Origin: Lysobacter sp. BMK333-48F3
GTDB lineage: Bacteria > Pseudomonadota > Gammaproteobacteria > Xanthomonadales > Xanthomonadaceae
NCBI RefSeq assembly: GCF_019733395.1
Contig: NZ_JAIHOO010000001.1
Location: 806,001-870,000, forward strand
Length of the DNA: 64,000 nucleotides
Direction of reading: 5' to 3'
Every line of letters begins with the position of its first letter. Position 1 is the stretch's first letter. Below, in pieces: positions 33,056-42,255 of the stretch. Both the position numbers and the translations under genes were made by a program. Below the pieces are notes generated by a model that was not told the DNA's origin, ran no database searches, and saw nothing but the letters and a program-made list of their open reading frames with translations.

Positions 33056-33910
33056 CTAAGCCCTCTCCCGCTCCAGCAACCTTTCCTTCAACGGCAAGCC
33101 CCAGCGATAGCCGCCGAGCGAGCCGTCGCCGCGAACCACGCGGTGGCAGGGCACGACCACGGCGATGCGGTTGTTGGCGCAGGCCTGGGCCACCGCGCGC
33201 GCGCCGCGCGGGGCGCCGATCTGTTCGGCGATGTCGGCGTAGCTGCGGGTCTGGCCGGGCGGGATCTTCATCAGCGCGTCCCAGACCTTCTTCTGGAAGG
33301 CTGTGCCGATCAGGTCCAGCGGCACCTCTTCGCGGCGGCCGTCGAGGGTGTCGGCGACCGCGCGCAGGCGCGGGGCCAGGAACTCGTCGCGGCCGGCGTC
33401 TACGCGCTCCAGCTGCGCCTGCGGAAACTCGCGGCGCAGCTTGGCCTCCAGCGCAACCGGGTCGTCGCCGAGCTCGACCATGCAGATGCCGCGCGCGGTG
33501 GTCGCGACCAGGGCGATGCCGATCGCGGTCGGCGCCAGGCTCCAGCGGATCTGCTCGCCGGCGCCGCCGGCGCGGTAGCGCGCCGGAGTCATGCCGAGCT
33601 TGGCCGCACCGGCCTCGTAAACCCGCGACGGCGAGCCGTAGCCGGCGTCGTACAAGGCCGCGCTGACCTCCTGGCCGTCGCGCAGGGCCGAGCGCAGGCT
33701 GCCGAGCTTGCGCTGGGCCAGGTACTCGGCCGGGCTCAGCCCGTAGCGCGCGCTGAAGCGGCGCTGCAGGTGCGAGGCGCTGAGGCCGACCGCCGCGGCC
33801 AGTTCGTGCAGGCTGGGCTCGCCGGTATCGAGCAGGACGCGGGCGCGCTCGAGCTTGTCGGCGGCCGGGGTGCCGGCCGGAGCCGGTCGAAATGCGGACT
33901 TGGCGTTCAT
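33056..33910 (-). CDS. Ada-like AraC regulator / O6-alkylguanine-DNA methyltransferase without Ada N-domain
   Basis: 284 residues. Residues about 15-112 form an AraC-type helix-turn-helix domain (LHELAAAVGLSASHLQRRF; then YLAQRKLGSLRSALRDG). Residues about 120-284 form the methyltransferase domain with the acceptor cysteine C255 in PCHRVV and the upstream Arg finger and helix-turn-helix (YADIAEQIGAPRGARAVAQA). It repairs O6-methylguanine by taking the methyl group onto C255. The N-terminal four-cysteine zinc domain of E. coli Ada, which senses phosphotriester damage, is absent, so it may repair without inducing. Confidence 0.9.
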   Translation of the reverse strand: MNAKSAFRPAPAGTPAADKLERARVLLDTGEPSLHELAAAVGLSASHLQRRFSARYGLSPAEYLAQRKLGSLRSALRDGQEVSAALYDAGYGSPSRVYEAGAAKLGMTPARYRAGGAGEQIRWSLAPTAIGIALVATTARGICMVELGDDPVALEAKLRREFPQAQLERVDAGRDEFLAPRLRAVADTLDGRREEVPLDLIGTAFQKKVWDALMKIPPGQTRSYADIAEQIGAPRGARAVAQACANNRIAVVVPCHRVVRGDGSLGGYRWGLPLKERLLERERA

Positions 33911-33997
33911 GGCGCCCAGACTAGGCTCGCCCGGCAGCCGCGGCTATCCGCTTCTTGCGCGCCGTCGCGGGCGTTCAGCCTGGACCGCATCCGGCGG

Positions 33998-34497
33998 GCT
34001 TCGGCCGCAACGCTGGCGCACACCGCTGCGGTGGTCGCGGCTCGCGCCGCTCCTACAAGGGCCGGCGGCGTCGCTCCACTGTAGGAGCGGCGTAAGCCGC
34101 GACAGCCGAAGAGGAGGCGATACCACGCCACCGGCAGAAACGAGGATGGCCGGGCAACAGGCGCTCGCAGGGCAGGGCTTCGGAGAAAACGCTGGCGCAC
34201 ACCGCTGCGGTGGTCGCGGCTCACGCCGCTCCTACAAAGGCCGGCGGCGTCGCTCCACTGTAGGAGCGGCGTGAGCCGCGACCACCGCAGCGGTGTGCGC
34301 CAGCGTTTTCTCCGAAGCCCTGCCCTGCGAGCGCCTGTTGCCCGGCCATCCTCGTTTCTGCCGGTGGCGTGGTATCGCCTCCTCTTCGGCTGTCGCGGCT
34401 TACGCCGCTCCTACAGTGGAGCGACGCCGCCGGCCCTTGTAGGAGCGGCGCGAGCCGCGACCGCCGCAGCGGTGTGCGCCAGCGTTGCGGCCGAAGC
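33998..34497. repeat. 238-bp near-perfect inverted repeat
   Basis: Left arm 33998-34235 and right arm 34260-34497 are reverse complements over all 238 positions, apart from at least one mismatch that I noticed (ACCACCGC against ACCGCCGC). The 24-base spacer begins AAAGGCCGGC. Each arm ends in half-sites of the gtaggagcggcg REP. It lies inside the larger REP array. Confidence 0.85.
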
Positions 34498-34760
34498 CTG
34501 GCCCCGGGAGCGCGGCTCGCGCACCGCCATCCCTGGTTTCTGCGGGCCGCGTAGTATTCGTCCTCTTCGGCTGTCGCGGCTTACGCCGCTCCTACAGTGG
34601 AGCGACGCCGCCGGCCCTTGTAGGAGCGGCGCGAGCCGCGCTCCCGGGGCCAGGCTTCGGCCGCAACGCTGGCGCACACCGCTGCGGCGGTCGCGGCTCG
34701 CGCCGCTCCTACAAAGGAAGCGTCGCAGCGCTCGGGGTAGGAGCGGCGCGAGCCGCGACC
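34007..34760. repeat. REP array, gtaggagcggcg type
   Basis: About ten half-sites of GTAGGAGCGGCG(C/T)GAGCCGCG in alternating orientation, spaced by GC-rich linkers of two or three recurring kinds. A unit of about 78 bases occurs three times: once inverted near 34034 and directly at about 34382 and 34562. A further isolated half-site is at about 56861. No gene is present between 33911 and 34947. Confidence 0.85.
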
Positions 34761-34872
34761 GCGCTGTGCCCGGATCGCGACGCAACGCCGCCAACACAGC
34801 GCCGTTCCGGATGAAATCCCATGGCGCGCCGCTCCTATCCCACCGCAGCGATGCGTGCGCGCCGGGCAAAAA

Positions 34873-34897
34873 GAAACGCGCCCGGCGGGCGCGTTTC
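34873..34897 (-). terminator. terminator of the prc gene
   Basis: Eleven-base stem GAAACGCGCCC / GGGCGCGTTTC with a GGC loop, followed on the minus strand by a T-rich stretch ending in TTTTTGCCC. It lies 50 bases past the prc stop. Confidence 0.85.
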
Positions 34898-34947
34898 GGT
34901 GCTGATACCCGCGCTCGGCGCGGGCGTCTTCGATCGATGCGGCGGCC

Positions 34948-37161
34948 TCAGTCGGCCCAATGCCCCGGCCGGGTCGCGGTCGGCAGCACCTGCGCCGACA
35001 ACTGGCGGTCGTTGTTGAGCAGGCGCACCGCGTCGGCCAGGATCGTCGCCGATTCGCGCAGCAACGGATCCGGACGCTTCTCGGCCAGCTTCTCGCGCGC
35101 CGCGTCCTTGACGATGTCGCGCTCGTTGCCGGACAGGCCGTCGTCGTTGGCGTCGTCGGCCAGCGGGTCCAGGGCCAGGCCCAACTGCTTGCGCTCGGCC
35201 TGGCGCTGCTTGCGCTTGGCGTCGTCGCGGTCGCGCTCGGCGCGGCGTTCGGCCTCGTTGAGCGACACCGACTTCTTGGCCCGCTCGGCGCGGAACTCGG
35301 CCACGTCCTGCGACCACCACTGGAACTCCTTGTCCGAGCCCATGCGCGCGCTGTGCAGGCCTTCCAGCTTCGGCAGCAACGGCGCGAAGTTGCCGTAGCT
35401 GGTGTGGTCGACCGCGGCGATCTTGGTCCACGGCAGGGCGTTGTCGTAGGTGCTTTCGCCGTATTCGGTGGCGTCGACCGAGACCGGGAAGGCGATGTCC
35501 GGCACCACGCCCTTGTTCTGGGTCGAGCCGCCGCTGACGCGGAAGAACTGGGCGATGGTCAGCTTGACCTGGCCGAAGCGCGCGTTCTCGTTGGCCGGCC
35601 AGCGGTCGAGGTCGACCAGGTTCTGCACCGTGCCCTTGCCGAAACTGGTTTCGCCGATGACCAGGCCGCGGCCGTAGTCCTGGATCGCGCCGGCGAAGAT
35701 CTCCGAGGCCGAAGCCGAGCCGCGGTTGATCAGCACCGCCAGCGGGCCTTCCCAGGCGATGCCGGTGTCGCTGTCGCCTTCGACGCTGACCCGGCCGCCG
35801 GATTCGCGCACCTGCACCACCGGGCCGCGGTCGATGAACAGACCGGTCAGCTCGATGGCCTCGTTGAGCGAGCCGCCGCCGTTGTTGCGCAGGTCCAGCA
35901 CCACGCCGTCGACCTTGTCGCCGCGCAGCTTGATCAGCAGCTTGGCCACGTCGCGGGTCGCCGAGGCGTAGTCGTTGGCGTTCTTGCGCCGGCCTTCGAA
36001 GTCCTGATAGAAGCCCGGCAGCTTGATCACCCCGATCCGCTTGGCCGGCGCGTCGCCGGCCGCCGGGATGTCGATGATCTCGGACTTGGCGGCCTGGTCT
36101 TCCAGGCGCACCTTGTCGCGCACCAGGACGATGCGGTTGGGCTTGCTGTCCAGGCCCGACTCGGCCGGAACCACGTCCAGGCGCACCTTGGTGCCCTTGG
36201 CGCCGCGGATCTTGGCGACCACGTCGTCGATGCGCCAGCCGATCACGTCCTCCATCGTCCCGCTCTCGCCCTGGCCGACGCCGACGATGCGGTCGCCGGC
36301 CTTGAGCAGGTTGCTGCGCGAGGCCGGGCCGCCCGGGATGATCTCGCGGATCGCGACCACGTCGTCCTGCTTCTGCAGCTGCGCGCCGATGCCGTCCAGC
36401 GACAGCGACATGGTCATGTTGAAGTTGTCGGCCGACTTCGGAGTCAGATAGTCGGTGTGCGGATCGATCGCGTTGGCGTAGCTGTTGACGAAGGTCTGGA
36501 ACACGTCCTCGCCCTTGAGCTCGGCGATGCCCTTGCTCAGGTTGGCGTAGCGCTTGTCCAGGGTCTTGGCGATGTCGTCGCTCTTCTTGCCGGCCAGCTT
36601 CAGGCGCAGCCAGTCGTTGCGCACCGACTGCTTCCACAGCGCGTCGAGCGCGGCGCCGTCGGCGACCCACGGCGCGTCCTTGCGGTCGTACTCGTAGCGG
36701 TCGCTGCCGTCGAATTCGAAATTGCCCGGCTGCTTGAGCAGGCCGCGGGCGTAGGCGACGCGTTGGTCGACGCGCTGCTTGTAGGTGGCGAACATCGCGT
36801 ACGCCGGGCTCAGGTCGCCGCTCTTGATCGCGTCGTCGAGCTTGGTCTTGTAGGCGTCGAAACGGGCGATGTCGGCGGCGGTGAAGAACTGCTTGCCGGC
36901 GTCGAGCGCTTCCAGGTAGCGCTTGTACATGTCGGCCGACAGCGCGTCGTCGAGCGCGCGCGGGCGGTAGGCGTAGCGGCTGTCGGACAGCAGGCCGTAG
37001 ACCAGCTTGGCGGCCATGGTCTGGTCGGCGGTCGGCGCGGTCGGCAGCGCCGCCGAACCGGCGGCCGGGGCCGTCGTCTCCGGCCGCGCCAGCAGCGCCA
37101 GCGGGGCGGTCAGCAGGAGCCCTGCGAACAGGGTAAGGGCACGCGTGTTCTTGGGGGTCAT
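34948..37161 (-). CDS. prc: tail-specific (carboxy-terminal processing) protease Prc/Tsp
   Basis: 737 residues, close to the 682 of E. coli Prc. Signal peptide at 1-27, a DUF3340-like helical N-terminus, a PDZ domain (about 245-330), and the S41 domain with LDLRNNGGGSLNEA (423-436), catalytic S484 in GSASASEIFAG and K509 in GETSFGKGTVQ. A highly charged helical C-terminal part (about 620-700, RAERDRDDAKRKQRQAERKQ) is present. It cleaves periplasmic proteins and lipoproteins from their C-terminus and trims cell-wall enzymes. ATG 37161 starts the signal peptide. Confidence 0.93.
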   Translation of the reverse strand: MTPKNTRALTLFAGLLLTAPLALLARPETTAPAAGSAALPTAPTADQTMAAKLVYGLLSDSRYAYRPRALDDALSADMYKRYLEALDAGKQFFTAADIARFDAYKTKLDDAIKSGDLSPAYAMFATYKQRVDQRVAYARGLLKQPGNFEFDGSDRYEYDRKDAPWVADGAALDALWKQSVRNDWLRLKLAGKKSDDIAKTLDKRYANLSKGIAELKGEDVFQTFVNSYANAIDPHTDYLTPKSADNFNMTMSLSLDGIGAQLQKQDDVVAIREIIPGGPASRSNLLKAGDRIVGVGQGESGTMEDVIGWRIDDVVAKIRGAKGTKVRLDVVPAESGLDSKPNRIVLVRDKVRLEDQAAKSEIIDIPAAGDAPAKRIGVIKLPGFYQDFEGRRKNANDYASATRDVAKLLIKLRGDKVDGVVLDLRNNGGGSLNEAIELTGLFIDRGPVVQVRESGGRVSVEGDSDTGIAWEGPLAVLINRGSASASEIFAGAIQDYGRGLVIGETSFGKGTVQNLVDLDRWPANENARFGQVKLTIAQFFRVSGGSTQNKGVVPDIAFPVSVDATEYGESTYDNALPWTKIAAVDHTSYGNFAPLLPKLEGLHSARMGSDKEFQWWSQDVAEFRAERAKKSVSLNEAERRAERDRDDAKRKQRQAERKQLGLALDPLADDANDDGLSGNERDIVKDAAREKLAEKRPDPLLRESATILADAVRLLNNDRQLSAQVLPTATRPGHWAD

Positions 37162-37473
37162 CGCGGAATCTTCTCGGCGTGGGCCGGCGTCGAAAGCATG
37201 GTCCGGCCTTGGACAGGCCCACAGTGCCGAAAGTTGCCGGCGCTGTCACGCCCGTCCGGCGCGATTGCGTGTTGCAGCCGTGAAAGCGGTTCAGTTTGGC
37301 CGGCCGAAGCGTTAGCGATCGGTTACACGGCCGTTTGCGGACCCCTGCCCATGTCCACGACGCCGTATGAATGCGAACGGCAGCGGCCGGACGTCCCGGC
37401 CGGACTTGCGGCGCCGCCGCCCGGCATGCGCCAATTCCGCGGTCGCGGCCCGGCCGCGCTCCAAGGATCCGGA
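37162..37473. other. 312-bp gap between prc and a small lipoprotein gene
   Basis: No gene or clear promoter was recognised. GC-rich throughout. An ATG at 37352 begins a frame that shows no family features. Confidence 0.4.
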
Positions 37474-37887
37474 ATGACCGCCCTGCCCCTGCGCCCGGTG
37501 CGTGCCCTGAGCTGGCTCGCGCTCGCAGCGCTCCCCGTCCTGCTCGGCGCCTGCAGCGGCGACCCGCTCCGGGACGAGGTGCAAACGCGGATTCAGCGCC
37601 TGCTGCAGGCGCGCGACGACGCGGCGGTGCCGGCGGCGGACCTGACCGGCTTCGCCTGGCAACGGCTTTGTTTCGGCGAGGACACCCCGCCGCAGCTGCG
37701 CTTCCGGAGCGGCGACGGCGAACGCGTCGCGACCCTGGACCGGGGCTATTTCATCGCCGAGGCCTATGTCGCCGGCTCGCCGGCCGGGCGCTGCCTGGGG
37801 CCGGAGACGCGCCTGCGACTGCTTCGCCGCCAGGCCGGCGGCGAGGCCGCGATCGAGCTGCGCCTGGCGGACCCGCCGGCTCAGTGA
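37474..37887 (+). CDS. small putative lipoprotein
   Basis: 137 residues from ATG 37474 (AAGGA upstream). The signal sequence ends in a lipobox LLGAC with lipidated C27. The mature part of about 110 residues has two further cysteines (RLCFG, GRCLG) and short strands, with no recognised family. It is convergent with lipA and the two coding ends overlap by seven bases (37881-37887). Confidence 0.65.
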   Translation: MTALPLRPVRALSWLALAALPVLLGACSGDPLRDEVQTRIQRLLQARDDAAVPAADLTGFAWQRLCFGEDTPPQLRFRSGDGERVATLDRGYFIAEAYVAGSPAGRCLGPETRLRLLRRQAGGEAAIELRLADPPAQ

Positions 37888-38927
37888 TTGGCGGTTTCGG
37901 CGAAGCCGGCTTCGATCGCCTGGCGATCGGCGTGATAGGACGAGCGCACGAGCGGGCCGGAGGCGACGTGGGTGAAGCCCAGCGACATGCCGTAGACCTC
38001 GAGCTGCTTGAACTCGTCCGGGGTCCAGTAGCGCAGCACCGGGTGGTGGTGCGCGGTCGGCTGCAGGTACTGGCCGATGGTGATCATGTCGACGTCGTGG
38101 GCGCGCAGGTCGCGCAGGGTCGCCTGCACCTGCTCCATGGTCTCGCCCAGGCCGAGCATGATCCCGGACTTGGTCGCGACCTGCGGGTGCTGGGCCTTGA
38201 ACTTCTGCAGCAGGGTCAGCGACCACTGGTAGTCGGCGCCCGGGCGCACGTTGGCGTACAGGTCCGGCACGGTCTCGACGTTGTGGTTGAACACGTCCGG
38301 CGGGTCGTTGGCCAGGATCTCCAGCGCCCGCTCCATCCGGCCCTTGCCGCGGAAATCGGGGGTCAGGATCTCGATCTTGGTGCGCGGGCTCTGGGCGCGG
38401 ATCGCGGCGATGCAGTCGACGAAATGCTGGGCGCCGCCGTCGCGCAGGTCGTCGCGGTCGACGCTGGTCACCACCACGTACTTCAGCCCCATGTCGGCGA
38501 CGGTATTGGCCAGGTTGACCGGCTCCTGCGGATCCGGCGGCTTGGGCCGGCCGTGGGCGACGTCGCAGAACGAGCAGCGGCGGGTGCAGACCTCGCCGAG
38601 GATCATGAAGGTGGCGGTGCCGTGGCCGAAGCACTCGTGGATGTTCGGGCAGCTGGCTTCCTCGCACACCGTGACCAGGCGGTTCTCGCGCAGCTTGGCC
38701 TTGAGCTGGGCGACCGAATTGCCGGACGGAATCCGCACCCGGATCCACGACGGCTTGCGCAGCACCGGCGCCTCGGCGAACTGCACCGGCGAGCGGTTGA
38801 TCTTGTCGCCGCCGAGCTGCTTGGCGCCCGGGGTCATGGTGGTGGATTGCAACACCGCCGGGGCCGCGACCGGGTCGGCCGCGCCGACGACGGTGAGCGG
38901 GATGGTCTTGGTCGCGGTGTCGCTCAT
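37881..38927 (-). CDS. lipA: lipoyl synthase
   Basis: 348 residues. The auxiliary iron-sulfur cluster cysteines lie in [13 protein letters not shown] and the radical-SAM cluster in [10 protein letters not shown] (CxxxCxxC). The C-terminal RSSYHAD holds the serine that caps the auxiliary cluster. It inserts two sulfurs into octanoyl groups on lipoyl domains of pyruvate dehydrogenase and related complexes. An N-terminal Ala-rich extension of about 40 residues precedes the core. It follows lipB on the same strand, with a palindromic repeat between them. Confidence 0.96.
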   Translation of the reverse strand: MSDTATKTIPLTVVGAADPVAAPAVLQSTTMTPGAKQLGGDKINRSPVQFAEAPVLRKPSWIRVRIPSGNSVAQLKAKLRENRLVTVCEEASCPNIHECFGHGTATFMILGEVCTRRCSFCDVAHGRPKPPDPQEPVNLANTVADMGLKYVVVTSVDRDDLRDGGAQHFVDCIAAIRAQSPRTKIEILTPDFRGKGRMERALEILANDPPDVFNHNVETVPDLYANVRPGADYQWSLTLLQKFKAQHPQVATKSGIMLGLGETMEQVQATLRDLRAHDVDMITIGQYLQPTAHHHPVLRYWTPDEFKQLEVYGMSLGFTHVASGPLVRSSYHADRQAIEAGFAETANH

Positions 38928-38953
38928 GGGTGCATTCGACTCTGGAGATTGAA

Positions 38954-39076
38954 CCCCCTCTCCCGCGGGCGGCAGAGGGCTGGGGTGAGGGCTTCGGCGG
39001 CGATGCGCGGCGCCGGGTGGAGGCGCGCGCCCTCATCCGCCCTTCGGGCGCCTGCTCCCGCCAGGCGGGAGCGGGG
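38954..39076. repeat. palindromic intergenic element between lipB and lipA
   Basis: Begins CCCCCTCTCCCGCGGG and ends CGGGAGCGGGG, with an inner inverted pair (GGGGTGAGGGC and GCCCTCATCCGCC) and two smaller hairpins (CCGCCCTTCGGGCG, CTCCCGCCAGGCGGGAG). It fits a short non-coding mobile or REP-type element. The CCCTCTCCCGC core is shared with 11038. Confidence 0.7.
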
Positions 39077-39088
39077 AAAACCGGCGGT

Positions 39089-39787
39089 CTAGGCGAAGTT
39101 CGGCGGCGCCGCGTCCTCGACGGTCAGCCCGAACTGGCGCGCGATCTGCGCCACCAGCACCGGCTTGACCTGGTCCATGCCCGAGGGGCCGCCCAAGTCT
39201 ACCACCGAGGTCACCTGCAGCCCCTGGTAGCCGCAGGGGTTGATCCGGCGGTAGGGCTCCAGGTCCATGGCGATGTTGAAGGCCAGGCCGTGGAAGGTGC
39301 AGCCGCGCCGGACCCGGATGCCCAGGGCCATGACCTTGGCCCCGGCCACGTACACGCCGGGGGCGCCGTCGCGGCGCGCGCCCTCGATGTTCCATTCGGC
39401 CAGGGTGTCGATCACCGCCTGCTCGATCCGGTCGACGTACTCGCGCACGCCGACCTTGAGCCGGCGCAGGTCCAGCAACGGGTACAGCACGATCTGGCCG
39501 GGGCCGTGGTAGGTCACCTGGCCGCCGCGGTCGACGTGGATCACCGGGATCTCGCCCGGCATCAGCACGTGCTCGTCCTTGCCGGCCTGGCCAAGGGTGA
39601 ACACCGGATCGTGCTCGACCAGCCACAGCTCGTCGGCGGTGTCGCCGTCGCGGGCGTCGGTGAAGGCCTGCATCGCCCGCCACACCGGTTCGTAGGGCTG
39701 GCGGCCGAGGTCGCGCAACTGCGCCGGCGGCGGCGCCGCGGCGCCGGCGCCCAAGACCTCGGCGACGGTGTCGATCAGAGCGTCCAC
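39089..39787 (-). CDS. lipB: octanoyltransferase (lipoate-protein ligase B)
   Basis: 232 residues from GTG 39787. The start is chosen because GGAAG precedes it and it overlaps the end of ybeD by 13 bases. Family motifs: [14 protein letters not shown], the conserved [21 protein letters not shown], catalytic Lys in [21 protein letters not shown] and catalytic Cys in [12 protein letters not shown]. It moves octanoyl groups from acyl carrier protein to lipoyl domains, the step before LipA. Order ybeD-lipB-lipA is conserved with enterobacteria. Confidence 0.95.
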   Translation of the reverse strand: MDALIDTVAEVLGAGAAAPPPAQLRDLGRQPYEPVWRAMQAFTDARDGDTADELWLVEHDPVFTLGQAGKDEHVLMPGEIPVIHVDRGGQVTYHGPGQIVLYPLLDLRRLKVGVREYVDRIEQAVIDTLAEWNIEGARRDGAPGVYVAGAKVMALGIRVRRGCTFHGLAFNIAMDLEPYRRINPCGYQGLQVTSVVDLGGPSGMDQVKPVLVAQIARQFGLTVEDAAPPNFA

Positions 39788-40062
39788 TTCACTTCCGGAT
39801 GCTCGCGCAGCACCTGGTGGGCCAGGTCGTACTGGGCGCGGTCCTGGGCGCGGAAGCTGATCCGTACCGACACGTACTTGCCGGTCGAGGAATGCTTCCA
39901 CTGAATGGTTTCGGTCAGCACGTCGAGCCCGGCCTGCAGCAACAACTGCGGCAGCTCGCGCTCCAGCCCGGCTTCGGCCGAACCCATCGCGCTGAGCTCG
40001 AAAACGCCGGGAAACTGGAAGCCGTGGTCGGGATTGTCGGAATGAGGGTCCATGGCCGTCAT
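39775..40062 (-). CDS. ybeD: DUF493 / YbeD family protein
   Basis: 95 residues from ATG 40062 (a second ATG three codons on is possible). Small alpha-beta protein: [13 protein letters not shown], then [34 protein letters not shown], matching the YbeD fold related to ACT-type regulatory domains. Its function is unknown, but it is consistently found before lipB. The end overlaps the lipB start. It lies downstream of the accessory insert that separates it from dacC. Confidence 0.88.
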   Translation of the reverse strand: MTAMDPHSDNPDHGFQFPGVFELSAMGSAEAGLERELPQLLLQAGLDVLTETIQWKHSSTGKYVSVRISFRAQDRAQYDLAHQVLREHPEVKWTL

Positions 40063-40276
40063 TATGGGTCCGCCGCCGGGGCAACCCAAGCGCAGCGGTG
40101 GGACGGCGGCGTGCCGGGGCTGGAACGGCGGGCGGGCCGGGCGGGATGCCGCCAGGATCGGCATGGAGCCCAGGAATCAATGCGAGGCAAACAGGAGCGA
40201 GCGGGCATCGGCTTTACCCGCTCCTTTCCTGCGCACTCGTTTCTCGCTCGCCGGTCGTCCATGCCAGACTCGGACC

Positions 40277-40819
40277 ATGCCTCCCGCCCCCGACCGCCTG
40301 CTGCTGGTGCTCGATCTCGACGAGACCCTGATTCATGCCAGCGAGGTGGAACTCGATCGGCCGGCGGACTTCCTCGCCCTGCACTATCACGTCTACCGCC
40401 GGCCGCACCTGCAGCGCTTTCTCGACCACGTGCTGGCGCGATACGACGTCGGCGTGTGGACCTCGTCCGGCGAGGTCTACGCCGCGGCGGTGGTCGCGGC
40501 CCTGTTTCCGCCCGGCGCGCTGCGCTTCGCCTGGGCTTCGCCGCGCCTGACCCTGCGCCGCAACTGGGACACCGGCGAGTACGAAGGCCGCAAGCGCCTG
40601 AGAAAGCTCAAGCGCCATGGCTATCGGCTGGAGCGGGTGTTGGCGGTCGACGACAGTCCGTTCAAGCACGCCGACAATTACGGCAACCTGGTGTGCGTGC
40701 GCGAGTACCTCGGCGAGGACGAGCACGACGACGAACTGCTGCGGCTGAGCGAATACCTGGACCGGCTCGCCGACGAACCGAACGTGCGCCGGATCGAGAA
40801 GCGGCGCTGGCGGGGCTGA
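40277..40819 (+). CDS. FCP1/NIF-like HAD phosphatase
   Basis: 180 residues from ATG 40277. Motif I LLVLDLDETLIHA (DxDxT nucleophile), then VYRRPHLQRFLDHVLARYDVGVWTSSGEVYA (motif II T/S), then the acidic motif RVLAVDDSPFKHADNYGNLV. This is the FCPH (NLI-interacting factor-like) domain, best known for protein phosphatases in eukaryotes and found in scattered bacteria. Cytoplasmic; the substrate is unknown. First gene of the accessory insert between ybeD and dacC. Confidence 0.85.
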   Translation: MPPAPDRLLLVLDLDETLIHASEVELDRPADFLALHYHVYRRPHLQRFLDHVLARYDVGVWTSSGEVYAAAVVAALFPPGALRFAWASPRLTLRRNWDTGEYEGRKRLRKLKRHGYRLERVLAVDDSPFKHADNYGNLVCVREYLGEDEHDDELLRLSEYLDRLADEPNVRRIEKRRWRG

Positions 40820-41185
40820 TGGCGGGGGAGCCGCTGCCAAACCCACCCAACGTCGTTCCCGCCCAGGAAGGCTCCGCTTCGTTTCGGCGCCACCGCACAT
40901 CCTGGGCTTCACCGCGACACCGACCACCGTCATTCCCCCGAAGGCGCGACTCCAGGGCTTCGCCGAAGCATGGCTCTGAAGTCTCTGGATCCCCGCCTGC
41001 GCGGGGATGACGGCTTGGGGCGCCGCCGCGCGCGCGTCGCCGCTATTCACCGCCGCAGCGGCTGCGACCCGCGACCGGTTTCTCACTATCCGCTCCGCGT
41101 TTCTCAACGCCTGCAATCCCCATCTGCTATCACTGTGGACCACCGACCACAGAACGGCGCCCCCGCGCCGCCGGGATTCAGCGCC
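40820..41185. other. 366-bp gap with a palindromic element
   Basis: No gene. Holds the palindromic element at 40927-41013. Nothing further was recognised apart from a run of GC-rich sequence before the SGNH gene. Confidence 0.5.
40927..41013. repeat. 87-bp MITE-like palindromic element
   Basis: Ends are imperfect inverted repeats: CCGTCATTCCCCCGAAGG..CTCCAG at the left and the complement of CTGGATCCCCGCC..GGGGATGACGG at the right. The right arm contains its own hairpin CCCCGCCTGCGCGGGG. It has the look of a short non-coding element with CCGTCAT termini. Confidence 0.7.
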
Positions 41186-42115
41186 ATGCCCGTCGCCCAA
41201 TCCACCGCCCTGTCGCTGCGCGGCCAGTTCCGCAGCCTGTACGCCTCGCTCAAACGCACCGGCCTGCTGCAACGCACGCCGGTGGTGTTCTGCGAGGGCG
41301 ATTCCTGGTTCTCGACCCCGCTGGCGATGAACCTGCTCGACTGGATCGTCTCGCCGGCGCCGGACGAGGAGGAGCGCGGGGTGCCGCTGTTCGGCCAGGG
41401 CGGGCTGTTCTTCCGGGTCGAACGCAGCGGCGACCATGCCGCGCGCAATCCCGAGGCGCCCAAGCGCTCGATGTTCGTGCGCGAACACATCGACGAGCTG
41501 ATGGGCTGGTATGCGCGCTTCGAATTCGACCTGATCCTGCTCAGCGCCGGCGGCAACGATTTCGTCGGCCCGTTCCTGGCCCGCACCTTCGCCGGACAGA
41601 GCGGCCTGGACGCGGACGCGGCGTTCCAGCGCGTGCTCGGCAGCGGCCAGTACCAGCGCGTGCGCGAGGCCTATGCGCTGTTCCTGCAGGCGGCGATCGC
41701 GGCGCGGCCGCGGGTGCCGGTGCTGGCCCACACCTACGACTACCCGCGCCTGATCGGCCGCGCCGGCCCGCTGACCCTGGGCAACATCGGCGTGGCCGCG
41801 GCGTTGAAGAAGAGCGTCGGGCCGTGGATCGGCCCGCACCTGGGCGCGATCGCCCAGGCCGACCCGGAGCGCACCGCGGCCGAGCGCAGGCGCTTCGCGC
41901 GCCTGCTGATCGACGGCTTCGAGCTGCATGTGCTGCGCGCGCTCAAGGCCGACCCGCGCTTCGCCGCCACCTTCGATTACGTCGACTTGCGCGGCGTGCT
42001 CGCCGACGACGGCGACTGGTTCGACGAGATGCATCCCACCGAAGCCGGCTTCCACGACCTGGCGATGCGGTTCCGCCCGCGCATCATCGCCGCCCTGCCC
42101 GCGTCCAAGCGCTGA
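41186..42115 (+). CDS. SGNH/GDSL-type hydrolase
   Basis: 309 residues from ATG 41186. Block I is VVFCEGDSWFS with nucleophile S40, block III is LLSAGGNDF (G122, N124), block V is DEMHPTEAGF with D280 and H283. These four blocks define SGNH esterases or lipases. No signal peptide is seen, so it is cytoplasmic or leaves the cell by another route. The next gene, 140 bases on, is a PI-PLC-type phosphodiesterase, so the pair may act on lipids or acylated sugars. It lies in the accessory insert. Confidence 0.8.
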   Translation: MPVAQSTALSLRGQFRSLYASLKRTGLLQRTPVVFCEGDSWFSTPLAMNLLDWIVSPAPDEEERGVPLFGQGGLFFRVERSGDHAARNPEAPKRSMFVREHIDELMGWYARFEFDLILLSAGGNDFVGPFLARTFAGQSGLDADAAFQRVLGSGQYQRVREAYALFLQAAIAARPRVPVLAHTYDYPRLIGRAGPLTLGNIGVAAALKKSVGPWIGPHLGAIAQADPERTAAERRRFARLLIDGFELHVLRALKADPRFAATFDYVDLRGVLADDGDWFDEMHPTEAGFHDLAMRFRPRIIAALPASKR

Positions 42116-42255
42116 CCGCGCCGCCGGCGACCCCGCCGCGGCGTTCACAGCCGCCGCGCCGGGACGCTTGAACCGGTACCGCCGCGCGCTGCGCGGCGGC
42201 GCGCGCGCCCGCGTGGACGGTGCGCGCGCTCGTCGCCACTACGCGGGATTCCCTC

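Noticed and set aside
34007..34760. CRISPR array
   Set aside because: Repeats alternate in orientation, spacers are not unique or of equal length, and there are no cas genes.
33907..34869. Several frames across the REP array (both strands)
   Set aside because: They encode identical peptides on both strands because of the inverted repeat and contain only REP-derived Arg/Gly/Ser-rich sequence.
34835..37249. A second, longer open frame over prc on the same strand
   Set aside because: It is an out-of-frame shadow with Arg/Pro/Gly-rich, low-complexity translation; the prc frame has the signal peptide, PDZ and catalytic motifs.
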